DNA of 26,776 nucleotides, taken from NCBI GenBank assembly GCA_022770425.1, contig JALEHY010000014.1, positions 1 through 26,776 on the forward strand, in the 5' to 3' direction. The notes under the pieces were generated by a model. It had not been told where the DNA came from, did no database searches, and saw only the letters and a list, made by a program, of their open reading frames with translations. The translations under genes were made by a program, and so were the position numbers. Below, piece after piece: positions 1 to 6,555 of the stretch (the stretch's first letter is position 1; the number at the start of each line of letters is the position of its first letter). This stretch comes from Parvimonas sp. GTDB taxonomy: Bacteria > Bacillota > Clostridia > Tissierellales > Peptoniphilaceae.

Positions 1-1485
1 GGATTAAGAGCGAAGATGTCCGCTGATGTTAAAACATCTACATCAACCTCTTATGAGTATAAAGGCACAATACAAAAGCAAATCGAGTTTTTGAATGCGA
101 GAGTTGGAGCTGACGGAACTACCATATATGCAGATACAACAGAACCTAAAAATCCAAAAGAGGGGGATACCTGGTTTAAGCCAAATGGAGCTTATACAGA
201 CCTTTATATCTATGAAAAAGGTCAATGGCTTTTAAAAGTTTCTACTGGTAATATCCAACAATTAGTAACTAAAATAACCACAGATGAAGTACTCGCACCT
301 AAACTAAGTGCGGGAATTGCTAAAATTATAGAGTTAGACGCAAGCAAAATTACAAGTGGTTATCTACAAGCAGACCGACTGCAAGCAGGAAGTATAACCG
401 AAAGGTTAATTAGTGAAGAAACAAAGCGAGGTTTGATAAAAGGCTTGGTATCTGAAACTAAATATAATGAATTGGTTGCCGATAATAACAATTTTAAGTC
501 GGGGATAACCGAAATAATCACCGCAGAAGTTTCAAAAGTCAAAGTCGGTGCAAGGAACCTTTTGCGTAACTCACAGACTTTTGACAAAAGTAAGTGGAAA
601 AAATGGTCAGCTACAAAACTTGAGCATACAGCGATATCAAATGTTGAGGGTTGGAATGGGTATGAAAATATAAAATTTTCAGGAATAAATGCTGAAATTA
701 CCTCGAAAATAAGAGGTTACTACCCAATAGATACTGTCAAGTTTGAAGAAGAAAAAACATATACCATAAGTTTTGATGTAATAAACTTATCAGATTTTAA
801 TATAAATTTTTCAATTGATAAAGTAAAAAAACTCCCTAAAGTAGAAGTAAAAGCAAAAGAAAATAAGAGAGTAGCTTTAACTTTTAATAAAAAAGATTTT
901 TCAGAAGTTGTAATCGCAGTAGAAACCGAACTTAATCAAGAACCAGTTTTTTCAATAAAAAATATAAAAATTGAAGAAGGAACAGTCGCTACAACTTGGA
1001 CACCTGCCATTGAAGATTTAGAAGATATAGACGATAAATTAAAAAGTGCAATTGAGTACCTTGAAAATGATAACAAGGACTTGTTAAACAAATTATCGGG
1101 ATTAACTCTTGAAAATTCAAAGATAAGGACTGAGATAAGTACAGCACTTAAACAGACAAGAGATGAGTTCTTATTCCAATTTAATAATTATAAACAGTTA
1201 CTTGATGAAACAGGAAAAGTTATTGAAAAACGTTTCAACGACTTTTCAAGATATATCCGTTTTAAAAACGGGGATATAGAACTTGGAGATGTAAACTCCC
1301 CTTTTAAAACTCTTTTAACTCACGAAAGAATAACTTTTTTTAAAAATGACGCAGAAGTTGCGTATCTTTCAAACAACAAGTTGTATATAACCGATGCGTA
1401 TATAATCAACTCTTTAAGGATTGGATCTTTTGAAATCGTGCCGAGAAGTAATGGCAATTTAAGTATCAGAAAGGCGGTGGACTAA
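1..1485 (+). CDS. Phage tail / minor structural protein, C-terminal part (5' end outside window)
   Basis: The frame is open to the left edge of the window, so this is probably the C-terminal part of a longer tail-tip or minor structural protein; the ATG at 16 has no clear ribosome site. Numbering from that ATG, residues 35-75 form the small segment with 'EPKNPKEGDTWFKPNG' seen in many siphophage tail-tip proteins. Residues about 95-130 look like helical or trimerisation sequence. Residues about 175-335 look like a carbohydrate-binding-type beta-sandwich, opening 'GARNLLRNS' and closing 'EEGTVATTWTPA'. A charged coiled coil follows (345-410), then a short beta-rich end. The role is most likely host recognition or tail-tip structure (inference). 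The stop overlaps the next gene's ATG by one base, so the two are translationally coupled. Family placement rests on motif memory. Confidence 0.8.
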   Translation, partial: GLRAKMSADVKTSTSTSYEYKGTIQKQIEFLNARVGADGTTIYADTTEPKNPKEGDTWFKPNGAYTDLYIYEKGQWLLKVSTGNIQQLVTKITTDEVLAPKLSAGIAKIIELDASKITSGYLQADRLQAGSITERLISEETKRGLIKGLVSETKYNELVADNNNFKSGITEIITAEVSKVKVGARNLLRNSQTFDKSKWKKWSATKLEHTAISNVEGWNGYENIKFSGINAEITSKIRGYYPIDTVKFEEEKTYTISFDVINLSDFNINFSIDKVKKLPKVEVKAKENKRVALTFNKKDFSEVVIAVETELNQEPVFSIKNIKIEEGTVATTWTPAIEDLEDIDDKLKSAIEYLENDNKDLLNKLSGLTLENSKIRTEISTALKQTRDEFLFQFNNYKQLLDETGKVIEKRFNDFSRYIRFKNGDIELGDVNSPFKTLLTHERITFFKNDAEVAYLSNNKLYITDAYIINSLRIGSFEIVPRSNGNLSIRKAVD

Positions 1486-3230
1486 TGGCTTTATCTGGAA
1501 ATTATTCAGACACTTACAGAGGATACACCGTAAGAACCGAATGGGAAGCTACACAAAATACCAATGGAAATTACAGCGATTTAAACATATCTGTATATCT
1601 TGATTGCGCATCAAACTACGACTTGTATATAGGCTCAAGAACTCATACAGTAACTATAGACGGATCAGACTATACCATAACTAAGTCGAGCATATCTACA
1701 AGTGGCGGAAGTAGTATTTTTTTAGGTTCGACAGAAAAAAGAGTTTATCACAATTCTGACGGAACTTGCAGTGTATCCCTATCAACAACTTTTGATATGA
1801 GGGCAAATATCAGAGGAAGCTATGTTTCAAGTATAGACGGCGGTTCAGCTACTGTAACTCTTGACAGAATACCGAGAATGTCAACAATTTCAGATACTAT
1901 GGACGGAACAAGAGAACTTGGAACAAGCCACACGATCCATATTGACAAGTACTTAAGCGGAAATATCACTCATACAGTTTGGTATGTCATAAGAGGAGAT
2001 AAAGGAAGTAGCGGTTGGCATTATATTGCCGAGAAAACGAGGGACTTAAATTTAACCTTCGTACCTACAGCGGAACACATCAACCTACAACCTAACTCAA
2101 GTACAATCTTTATGGATATAGGGATAGATACCTATAAAGACGGAGTTAAATTCGGAGAAACAACGTACAATGCAGGTTGGTATATGAAAGTACCTAAAAC
2201 AGCCGTTCCTCAAATATCAAGGATTGATGTTGTTGATACAGTGGACAGAAGCAAAAGACTTGGAGTTTTTATTCAAAATCACAGTGTGCTGAAATTCACA
2301 GTCCACAGAACAGGGTATCAAGGTTCAGATATAAAGTCGACTAAAATTTATATAGACGGGCAAACTCTTTACGGCTACAATGCCACAAGTAAAGTCATAC
2401 AGTCAAGTGGAACTTTGACAGTAAAAGCAGTTGTTACCGATACAAGGGATATGACGGCTGAATTTATAAAAACAATAAGGGTTGAGCCTTATGCTTTACC
2501 CTCAATTTTAAAGTTTTCAGGACACAGACTTGAAACTGACGAAAAAGTAGTAACTATGCTCAGGAATTTTAGAATGTCGAGCATAGCCGACAAAAATACT
2601 TGCAGTTGGAAAACTGAAAGACGAATTATAGGGAGTAGCACTTGGACAACGATAAGTACAGGCACGGACAAGACTTTAAACTCAAGTGAGTTAACTTATA
2701 ACGTAAATCCCGATTATGAGTATGAGTTTAGGCTCACTATAAGCGACTTTTACACCTCAGTATCTCAAAGTTTTTATGTATATACATCTTTTTCACTTAT
2801 AGATTTTCATAGTAGCGGTACGGGACTTGCTTTGGGCAAAAGTGCTACAAGAGAGAACATTTTTGACTGCGATATAAAAGCAAGTTTTAACAAAGGCGTT
2901 GAACCTGTGATAAAATGGACTTTAGCTAAATTGTACAATACAACAAAAGCTTATGACACCGGGAACGAGTTTAAATATATGAAAGATATTTCAGGGATAG
3001 TTCATTTACAAGGAGTTGTTAAAGATACATCTACCGAGTGGATAGGGCAAATTGAAAAAGTTGCTTGTAGACCTGAAAAAGACTTGCTGATAGCAGTTCC
3101 TTGTACAGGATACAAAATAGCTGTTTTGAGGATAAGAGGGGTCAGCGGAGATATAAAGATAGAAAACCGCAGCGAAATAGAAACTAATTGGATAAGTTTA
3201 GATGGGATTTCATATAAAGCAAAGGAGTAG
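1485..3230 (+). CDS. DUF859-type phage tail / minor structural protein
   Basis: A protein of 581 residues with an almost entirely beta-rich composition. The N-terminus 'MALSGNYSDTYRGYTVRTEW' and the segment around residues 60-130 resemble the DUF859 family of phage minor structural proteins known from streptococcal and other Firmicute siphophages. The middle (about 135-420) reads as fibronectin-like or Ig-like repeats. The part 'GTGLALGKSATRENIFDCD' (about 445-465) is the conserved glycine-rich segment near the C-terminus of that family, followed by a small C-terminal beta domain. The start is the ATG overlapping the previous stop, with a purine-rich site at 1471-1478. It probably forms part of the baseplate or tail fibre; no enzymatic motif is visible. 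Confidence 0.82.
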   Translation: MALSGNYSDTYRGYTVRTEWEATQNTNGNYSDLNISVYLDCASNYDLYIGSRTHTVTIDGSDYTITKSSISTSGGSSIFLGSTEKRVYHNSDGTCSVSLSTTFDMRANIRGSYVSSIDGGSATVTLDRIPRMSTISDTMDGTRELGTSHTIHIDKYLSGNITHTVWYVIRGDKGSSGWHYIAEKTRDLNLTFVPTAEHINLQPNSSTIFMDIGIDTYKDGVKFGETTYNAGWYMKVPKTAVPQISRIDVVDTVDRSKRLGVFIQNHSVLKFTVHRTGYQGSDIKSTKIYIDGQTLYGYNATSKVIQSSGTLTVKAVVTDTRDMTAEFIKTIRVEPYALPSILKFSGHRLETDEKVVTMLRNFRMSSIADKNTCSWKTERRIIGSSTWTTISTGTDKTLNSSELTYNVNPDYEYEFRLTISDFYTSVSQSFYVYTSFSLIDFHSSGTGLALGKSATRENIFDCDIKASFNKGVEPVIKWTLAKLYNTTKAYDTGNEFKYMKDISGIVHLQGVVKDTSTEWIGQIEKVACRPEKDLLIAVPCTGYKIAVLRIRGVSGDIKIENRSEIETNWISLDGISYKAKE

Positions 3231-3234
3231 AATT

Positions 3235-3795
3235 ATGAATTTAAAAGAAATCGAAAAGAAAAAACTTGAAATCGAAAAAGATTTAGTAAAAATAGAACAA
3301 GAAATGGATAGCTTAACTGTGGAAATTGCTACTTTAGAAGCACAAGCAAAAGTTAAAAATAGAAAGTTGATAGATTTAACCGAGGATATATCTTTAAAAA
3401 GAACTGAACTTAGAAAACTTGAAATAGCAAAGGAAATTTTACAAACTCCCGCACAAGTCGAAAGCACAGAAGAAACAGAAACGGAGCAACCTCAAAAGTA
3501 CGCTGAATTTAAAGCTGAGTTTAATTATAAAAAGGGCGAAAAATTCAAAATTGGTAATAGACTTTATGAAGTAGTTTACGACCACCAGTCAGATAAGACT
3601 TTTAATAAACTTTTAACTAATAAATATCAATTAATAGATGAAGAAACAGGAAAACCAATTAATGAATATTCTTTTGTTAAAACTTATAATAAATTTGATA
3701 AAGTTTTAAGTAAAGACCACATTTATTCGTCAAAAATCGATAATAACAATTCGAATCCGCAGACAAGTTCTGAAAATTGGATTAAAATTGATTAA
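3235..3795 (+). CDS. Phage protein: N-terminal coiled coil plus carbohydrate-binding-like repeats
   Basis: I place the start at the ATG at 3235, with AAAGGAG at 3221-3227 seven bases upstream, rather than at in-frame ATG 3202 inside the previous gene. The product has about 186 residues. Residues 1-75 are a Lys/Glu-rich coiled coil with heptads. Residues about 95-186 contain two similar units, each with a 'Y.KGEKF..GNRLYEV' or 'YNKFDKVLSKDHIYSSKIDN' core. The second ends with 'NPQTSSENWIKID', the pattern of small CBM5/12 chitin-binding-type modules (aromatic, GD/KFD turn, Y.s..dN, W). It is likely a tail accessory or fibre-tip protein that touches wall glycans. The function is inferred from sequence pattern only. 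Confidence 0.7.
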   Translation: MNLKEIEKKKLEIEKDLVKIEQEMDSLTVEIATLEAQAKVKNRKLIDLTEDISLKRTELRKLEIAKEILQTPAQVESTEETETEQPQKYAEFKAEFNYKKGEKFKIGNRLYEVVYDHQSDKTFNKLLTNKYQLIDEETGKPINEYSFVKTYNKFDKVLSKDHIYSSKIDNNNSNPQTSSENWIKID

Positions 3796-3822
3796 AAAGG
3801 CATATAAAACTATGTCTTTTTT
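3794..3822 (+). terminator. Rho-independent terminator after the tail operon
   Basis: An 11-bp hairpin AAAAAGGCATA / TATGTCTTTTT (one G-T pair), loop TAAAAC, ending in a T run directly after the stop codon at 3795. It separates the structural genes from the lysis cassette. Confidence 0.75.
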
Positions 3823-3910
3823 AAAATAAAGCAAAATAGGGGGTGTTTTGAGCTATTCCTCTATTTTTCAACGTTTTTAGCATACAAAAATGTAAAGGAG
3901 TGATAAAATT

Positions 3911-4216
3911 GTGGATTTAAGTACAACATCAATAAGTTTAAGCATAATTTGCAGTGGAATAGTTATTGCAAAGACGGTCGCTAAGCCTCTAAAAAAAATA
4001 ATTAAACTACAGGAGTATCAAAACGATGGAATAAGGTGTCTTTTAAGAAAAGATATTTTAGAAATTGTAACATCAGTAAATGAAAGAGGTTTCATTTATG
4101 AGGATGAATTAGAAGTTTTAAGAAAATTGTATATCAATTATACAAAATTAAAAGGAAATGGAATTGTAAAGAAAGCGGTAGAGAAAGTTTTTGATTTGCC
4201 GATAAAAGAAAGATAA
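3911..4216 (+). CDS. Small phage membrane protein of the lysis region
   Basis: The start is GTG at 3911, with AAAGGAG at 3894-3900 and a ten-base spacer; there is no better ATG. The product has 101 residues: one N-terminal hydrophobic helix (residues about 5-25) and a charged cytoplasmic tail with 'LLRKDILEIVTSVNERGFIYEDELEVLRKLY' character and 'KGNGIV' near the end. Proteins of this layout (one TM helix, then an LLR...GxG segment) are common just before the holin in Clostridium and Streptococcus phages. The function is unknown; it could be an accessory to the holin. It sits 14 bases before the holin gene and is surely co-transcribed with it. Confidence 0.72.
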   Translation: MDLSTTSISLSIICSGIVIAKTVAKPLKKIIKLQEYQNDGIRCLLRKDILEIVTSVNERGFIYEDELEVLRKLYINYTKLKGNGIVKKAVEKVFDLPIKER

Positions 4217-4230
4217 AGGAGAATAAAGTT

Positions 4231-4443
4231 ATGAAAAAAAATTTTGATTTTAAAAAATGGATAAAGGCAGCAGGAATGAGAGCAATCAAGACAATGGCAC
4301 AAACAAGTGCAGCATTGATTGGAACATCTACATTAATAACTGATGTAAATATAAAAGCGATTATAAGTGCTGCTGTTTTAGCCGGAATATTAAGCCTGTT
4401 GACAAGCACAGCGGGTCTTCCTGAATTGTCAGAAGAAGAATAA
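4231..4443 (+). CDS. Phage holin, r1t-like family
   Basis: A 70-residue protein with a basic amphipathic N-terminus (KKNFDFKKWIKAAG), two hydrophobic segments (about 22-38 and 45-62) and an acidic tail ending SEEE. The wording 'KAAGMRAIKTMAQTSAALIG' and 'AAVLAGILSLLTSTAGLPEL' matches the r1t-type holin family of Firmicute phages. It would form membrane lesions that let the endolysin at 4763 reach the wall. Its ribosome site AAAGGAG is at 4215-4221. Order and size fit a classic holin-endolysin lysis cassette. Confidence 0.88.
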   Translation: MKKNFDFKKWIKAAGMRAIKTMAQTSAALIGTSTLITDVNIKAIISAAVLAGILSLLTSTAGLPELSEEE

Positions 4444-4445
4444 TA

Positions 4446-4470
4446 AGAGCGGTTATTTTTAAACCGCTCT
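4446..4470 (+). terminator. Hairpin after the holin gene
   Basis: A 9-bp perfect stem AGAGCGGTT / AACCGCTCT starting two bases after the holin stop, followed by an AT-rich but not T-only tail. It is a probable weak terminator or 3'-end stabiliser. Confidence 0.6.
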
Positions 4471-4490
4471 ATATTTAGTTTGTAAAAAAC

Positions 4491-4518
4491 AGCAATTATC
4501 GAAAGATAGTTGCTTTTT
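4491..4518 (+). terminator. Rho-independent terminator with GAAA tetraloop
   Basis: Stem AGCAATTATC / GATAGTTGCT (one G-T pair) closed by a GAAA (GNRA) tetraloop and followed by TTTT. It lies only 20 bases after the previous hairpin. The next gene therefore probably needs read-through or its own promoter. Confidence 0.7.
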
Positions 4519-4541
4519 AAATGCAAGAAAGGAGTTAAACA

Positions 4542-4748
4542 ATGAATAATACATCATTTATTGATAGAATGCAAAAAGAGTATAATGATTTAGATACAAA
4601 AATAACCAAGCTAGAAAAGGCTTTAAAAAGTTTGCCTTTGGATAAAAAAGAAAAAGAACTTTTGATTTTTCAAAAAGAATATATGAAAAAATATAGAGAA
4701 ATTTTGCATAGCAGAATAAATTATGAAAAAGAAAAATATAAAATTTAG
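4542..4748 (+). CDS. Small coiled-coil phage protein (crAss001_48-like)
   Basis: A 68-residue protein of almost pure helix. It opens 'FIDRMQKEYNDLDTKITKLE', then has a short break 'LPLDKKEKELL' and a second helix to the end. This is the usual form of a widespread small phage protein family (annotated 'crAss001_48 related' in databases, from memory), whose function is not known. AAGGAG at 4528-4533 and ATG 4542 give a good start. It lies between holin and endolysin and ends 14 bases before the endolysin ATG, so it belongs to the lysis operon. Confidence 0.65.
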   Translation: MNNTSFIDRMQKEYNDLDTKITKLEKALKSLPLDKKEKELLIFQKEYMKKYREILHSRINYEKEKYKI

Positions 4749-4762
4749 AGGAGTTGCAAATT

Positions 4763-5626
4763 ATGAGAATTTCGGATAAAATTATAAAATGGTTTGAGCA
4801 AAGAAAAGGCAAAGTAACGTATAGCATGGAACGTCGTACAGGTCCTAATTCTTATGACTGTTCAAGTGCAGTTTACTATGCCGTATGTGAAGCCTTAGGG
4901 CTTGAGGTTGGTTATCCTGTATCTACAGAAACCGAGCACGAATTTTTACTTAAAAATGGTTTTGAAAAAATTGCCGATAATAGCGAATGGTCTGCGAAAA
5001 GGGGCGATGTCTTCATCTTAGGACGTAAAGGATACTCGGCTGGTGCTGGAGGTCATACGGGGGTTTTTGTGGATAAAGACCATATCATACACTGTAATTA
5101 TGACAAAAACGGCATTTCTATAGATAAAGATACTATACTACCTTATGATAAGATGGGTTGGTACGCTTATAGACTTAAAGATGATAAAGAAGAAACTATT
5201 TCAACATCAAATATTAATGAAGTAAGATTAAGAAAACTGGTTGTAACAGATAGAGCCATAGATAACTTACCTCATTTTTGTGAAGATAGAAATAATGTAG
5301 GAAATACGGTGGATTTCATAGGCTTTGTGGTAACGCTTACTAAAAAATGGGAAAATTACTATTACAGTCAATATCTTAATGGTTGGATACATTCTTCAGC
5401 TTTTGAAGATATAATTACTTGTAATTTTAAAGTAAAGGTTAAAAATAAAGGTTATTCAGTAGACAATTTACCCTGGACTAAACGTGATAACAAATGGTAT
5501 AAACACGTTACAAGTAGTGATGAGTTGATTGGAAAAGAATTTACAATAACAGCAAGAACTACTAAAACAGGCGGATATTGTTATATACACGAATTGGCAA
5601 AATGGATAGATAATAGAGCGTTTTAA
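4763..5626 (+). CDS. Phage endolysin: cysteine peptidoglycan amidohydrolase with wall-binding repeats
   Basis: The start is ATG 4763, with GAGGAG at 4748-4753 nine bases upstream; an in-frame TTG at 4754 touches that site and is unlikely. The product has 287 residues. Residues 15-140 match the Amidase_5 / NlpC-P60-like phage lysin fold: catalytic Cys33 in 'YDCSSAV', His98 in 'GAGGHTGVFVD' and 'GDVFILG' between them. It would cut peptide or amide bonds in peptidoglycan at the end of the lytic cycle. Residues about 158-218 and 222-287 are two related units, each with '(A/S)(I/V)DNLP' near the start and 'GWIHSSAF' or 'KWIDNRAF' at the end. They probably form SH3-like cell-wall-binding repeats. 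No signal peptide is present, which fits holin-dependent release. Confidence 0.9.
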   Translation: MRISDKIIKWFEQRKGKVTYSMERRTGPNSYDCSSAVYYAVCEALGLEVGYPVSTETEHEFLLKNGFEKIADNSEWSAKRGDVFILGRKGYSAGAGGHTGVFVDKDHIIHCNYDKNGISIDKDTILPYDKMGWYAYRLKDDKEETISTSNINEVRLRKLVVTDRAIDNLPHFCEDRNNVGNTVDFIGFVVTLTKKWENYYYSQYLNGWIHSSAFEDIITCNFKVKVKNKGYSVDNLPWTKRDNKWYKHVTSSDELIGKEFTITARTTKTGGYCYIHELAKWIDNRAF

Positions 5627-5630
5627 ATAA

Positions 5631-5664
5631 AAAAAAGGGGGGGGTTAATTGCTCCCCTTTTTTA
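5631..5664. terminator. Bidirectional terminator between endolysin and lipoprotein
   Basis: An A6-G8 run on one arm and CCCC-T7 on the other form a GC-capped stem with A/T runs on both sides, so it can end both the + strand lysis operon and the - strand lipoprotein gene. Confidence 0.75.
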
Positions 5665-6177
5665 TTTCATAACATCTTTTATTACAGTTCCATCTTTTAC
5701 ACTCACTATTGATATCGTTTTGTCTGTAGGATGTAGTATATTTACAGTAACATTAATTTCTTTTAGATTATTTGAAACCTCTAAAGCTGTTCCTGTAATT
5801 TCTCTTTGCCACAATTCATGTATATTTTCATTGTCTGTTCCATTATTTTTTGAGTTAATCATTCCTGATGTATCAGAAGCAGCTTGTTCAAGAAGTTGAA
5901 TATTAAAATTATTGTTTTTTTCATCAAATGTAGCCATTGCGAAACATACAGGATCTTTATTATATTTAGCATTAAAATCTTCAACATATTTGTTAATCTT
6001 AGATAATCGTTCATATTCTTTTTGCTGTTCTTTTTGTTTTTTGATTTTTTCTTCCAACTCTTTGTTTTTTTGTTCTAACTGTTCTACTTTTGTTTGTAGT
6101 TCTTTTTCTTTTTGTGAATTACTACATCCAACTAAAAGCATACTTGAGAATAATAAAATTAAAAAGCTTTTTTTCAT
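5662..6177 (-). CDS. Prophage-border lipoprotein with coiled coil
   Basis: A 171-residue lipoprotein with a signal peptide MKKSFLILLFSSML, lipobox LVGC and lipidation at Cys18. Residues about 22-60 are a strong Lys/Glu coiled coil. The remaining domain (about 65-171) is mixed alpha/beta, includes 'NKDPVCFAMATF', and I cannot place it in a family. AGGAGGTG lies a few bases upstream, with a near-consensus promoter behind it. It is transcribed against the prophage late genes and is the last gene before the prophage-host border. That is the usual place for a moron (lysogenic conversion or superinfection exclusion gene). The role is inferred from position and lipoprotein form only; it could instead be a host gene. 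Confidence 0.7.
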   Translation of the reverse strand: MKKSFLILLFSSMLLVGCSNSQKEKELQTKVEQLEQKNKELEEKIKKQKEQQKEYERLSKINKYVEDFNAKYNKDPVCFAMATFDEKNNNFNIQLLEQAASDTSGMINSKNNGTDNENIHELWQREITGTALEVSNNLKEINVTVNILHPTDKTISIVSVKDGTVIKDVMK

Positions 6178-6197
6178 GATAACACCTCCTTAAGTTA

Positions 6198-6226
6198 CTT
6201 ATATCATTTTCAAATTAGTTTGTCAA
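6198..6226 (-). promoter_or_regulatory. Near-consensus sigma-A promoter of the lipoprotein gene
   Basis: On the - strand, TTGACA (6221-6226) is followed by a 17-base spacer and TATAAG (6198-6203). The predicted start gives a very short leader that begins near the AGGAGG site. This suggests constant, strong expression from the lysogen. Confidence 0.75.
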
Positions 6227-6305
6227 TACAATATAAAGTAATTCCTTACTTTAATTTGCTACTTGTTTGTTACTTTTGAGGTAATTTTTTATGTTTTTTA
6301 AATGT

Positions 6306-6368
6306 TAATTAAGTTAAGAAAACATTTAAAAATAGCTATTTACTTTATTTGGTCAATTAACTTAATTA
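6306..6368. repeat. Perfect 12-bp inverted repeat with a central palindrome
   Basis: TAATTAAGTTAA (6306-6317) and its exact reverse complement (6357-6368) are separated by 39 bases. Between them is the 12-bp palindrome AAATAGCTATTT (6330-6341). The right arm lies inside the spacer of the promoter at 6349-6377. It could be an operator pair or recombinase arm sites at the prophage border. Confidence 0.6.
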
Positions 6369-6377
6369 TGATATAAT
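6349..6377 (+). promoter_or_regulatory. Promoter upstream of the structured element and U32 gene
   Basis: TTGGTC (6349-6354), a 17-base spacer and a perfect TATAAT (6372-6377). Transcription would start near 6384, inside the left arm of the first hairpin. A second TATAAT at 6520-6525, just downstream of the cloverleaf, may be an alternative start with a poor -35. Confidence 0.6.
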
Positions 6378-6517
6378 AATCTCACGGTGTAAGCTGATGC
6401 TTTTTGTAAAGCATCAGACACCTGAGAGATTATTGAATCTATATCTTAGAGTGTATTGCATACACTTAGCGATTTTATCAAATCGCTTTAAGCCTTGCTA
6501 CGCAAGTCTTAAGATAT
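6375..6517 (+). other. Highly structured element: long hairpin plus four-way cloverleaf
   Basis: Part one (6375-6434): a 9-bp outer stem AATAATCTC / GAGATTATT encloses GGTGT / ACACC, which encloses CTGATGCTTT / AAAGCATCAG with loop TTGT. Part two (6441-6517): an 8-bp outer stem ATATCTTA / TAAGATAT encloses three hairpins with almost no junction bases: AGTGTAT / ATACACT (loop TGC), AGCGATTT / AAATCGCT (loop TATC) and AAGCCTTGC / GCAAGTCTT (one mismatch, loop TAC). This is seen directly. It may be a structured leader of the U32 gene (ATG 6556), a small RNA, or a DNA cruciform at the phage attachment region. It matches no RNA class I know. Confidence 0.6.
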
Positions 6518-6555
6518 GATATAATTATTTTATTATTTTTAGTAGAGAGGTTTTT

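Noticed and set aside
5912..6193. Plus-strand frame over the lipoprotein gene
   Set aside because: It is a Phe/Ser/Cys-rich mirror of the Lys/Glu coiled coil on the other strand. The - strand gene has the promoter, ribosome site and lipobox.
6375..6470. TPP-riboswitch-like CTGAGA with a following TGAA and ATCT near the U32 gene
   Set aside because: In TPP riboswitches CUGAGA lies inside the outer helix between two stems. Here it follows the closing ACACC strand and part of it pairs with AATCTC. The conserved pyrophosphate-sensor part is missing.
6441..6517. Cloverleaf shape as a tRNA gene
   Set aside because: The arms are 7-9 bp with three- or four-base loops, and there is no T-loop TTCRANY, no D-loop GG and no seven-base anticodon loop.
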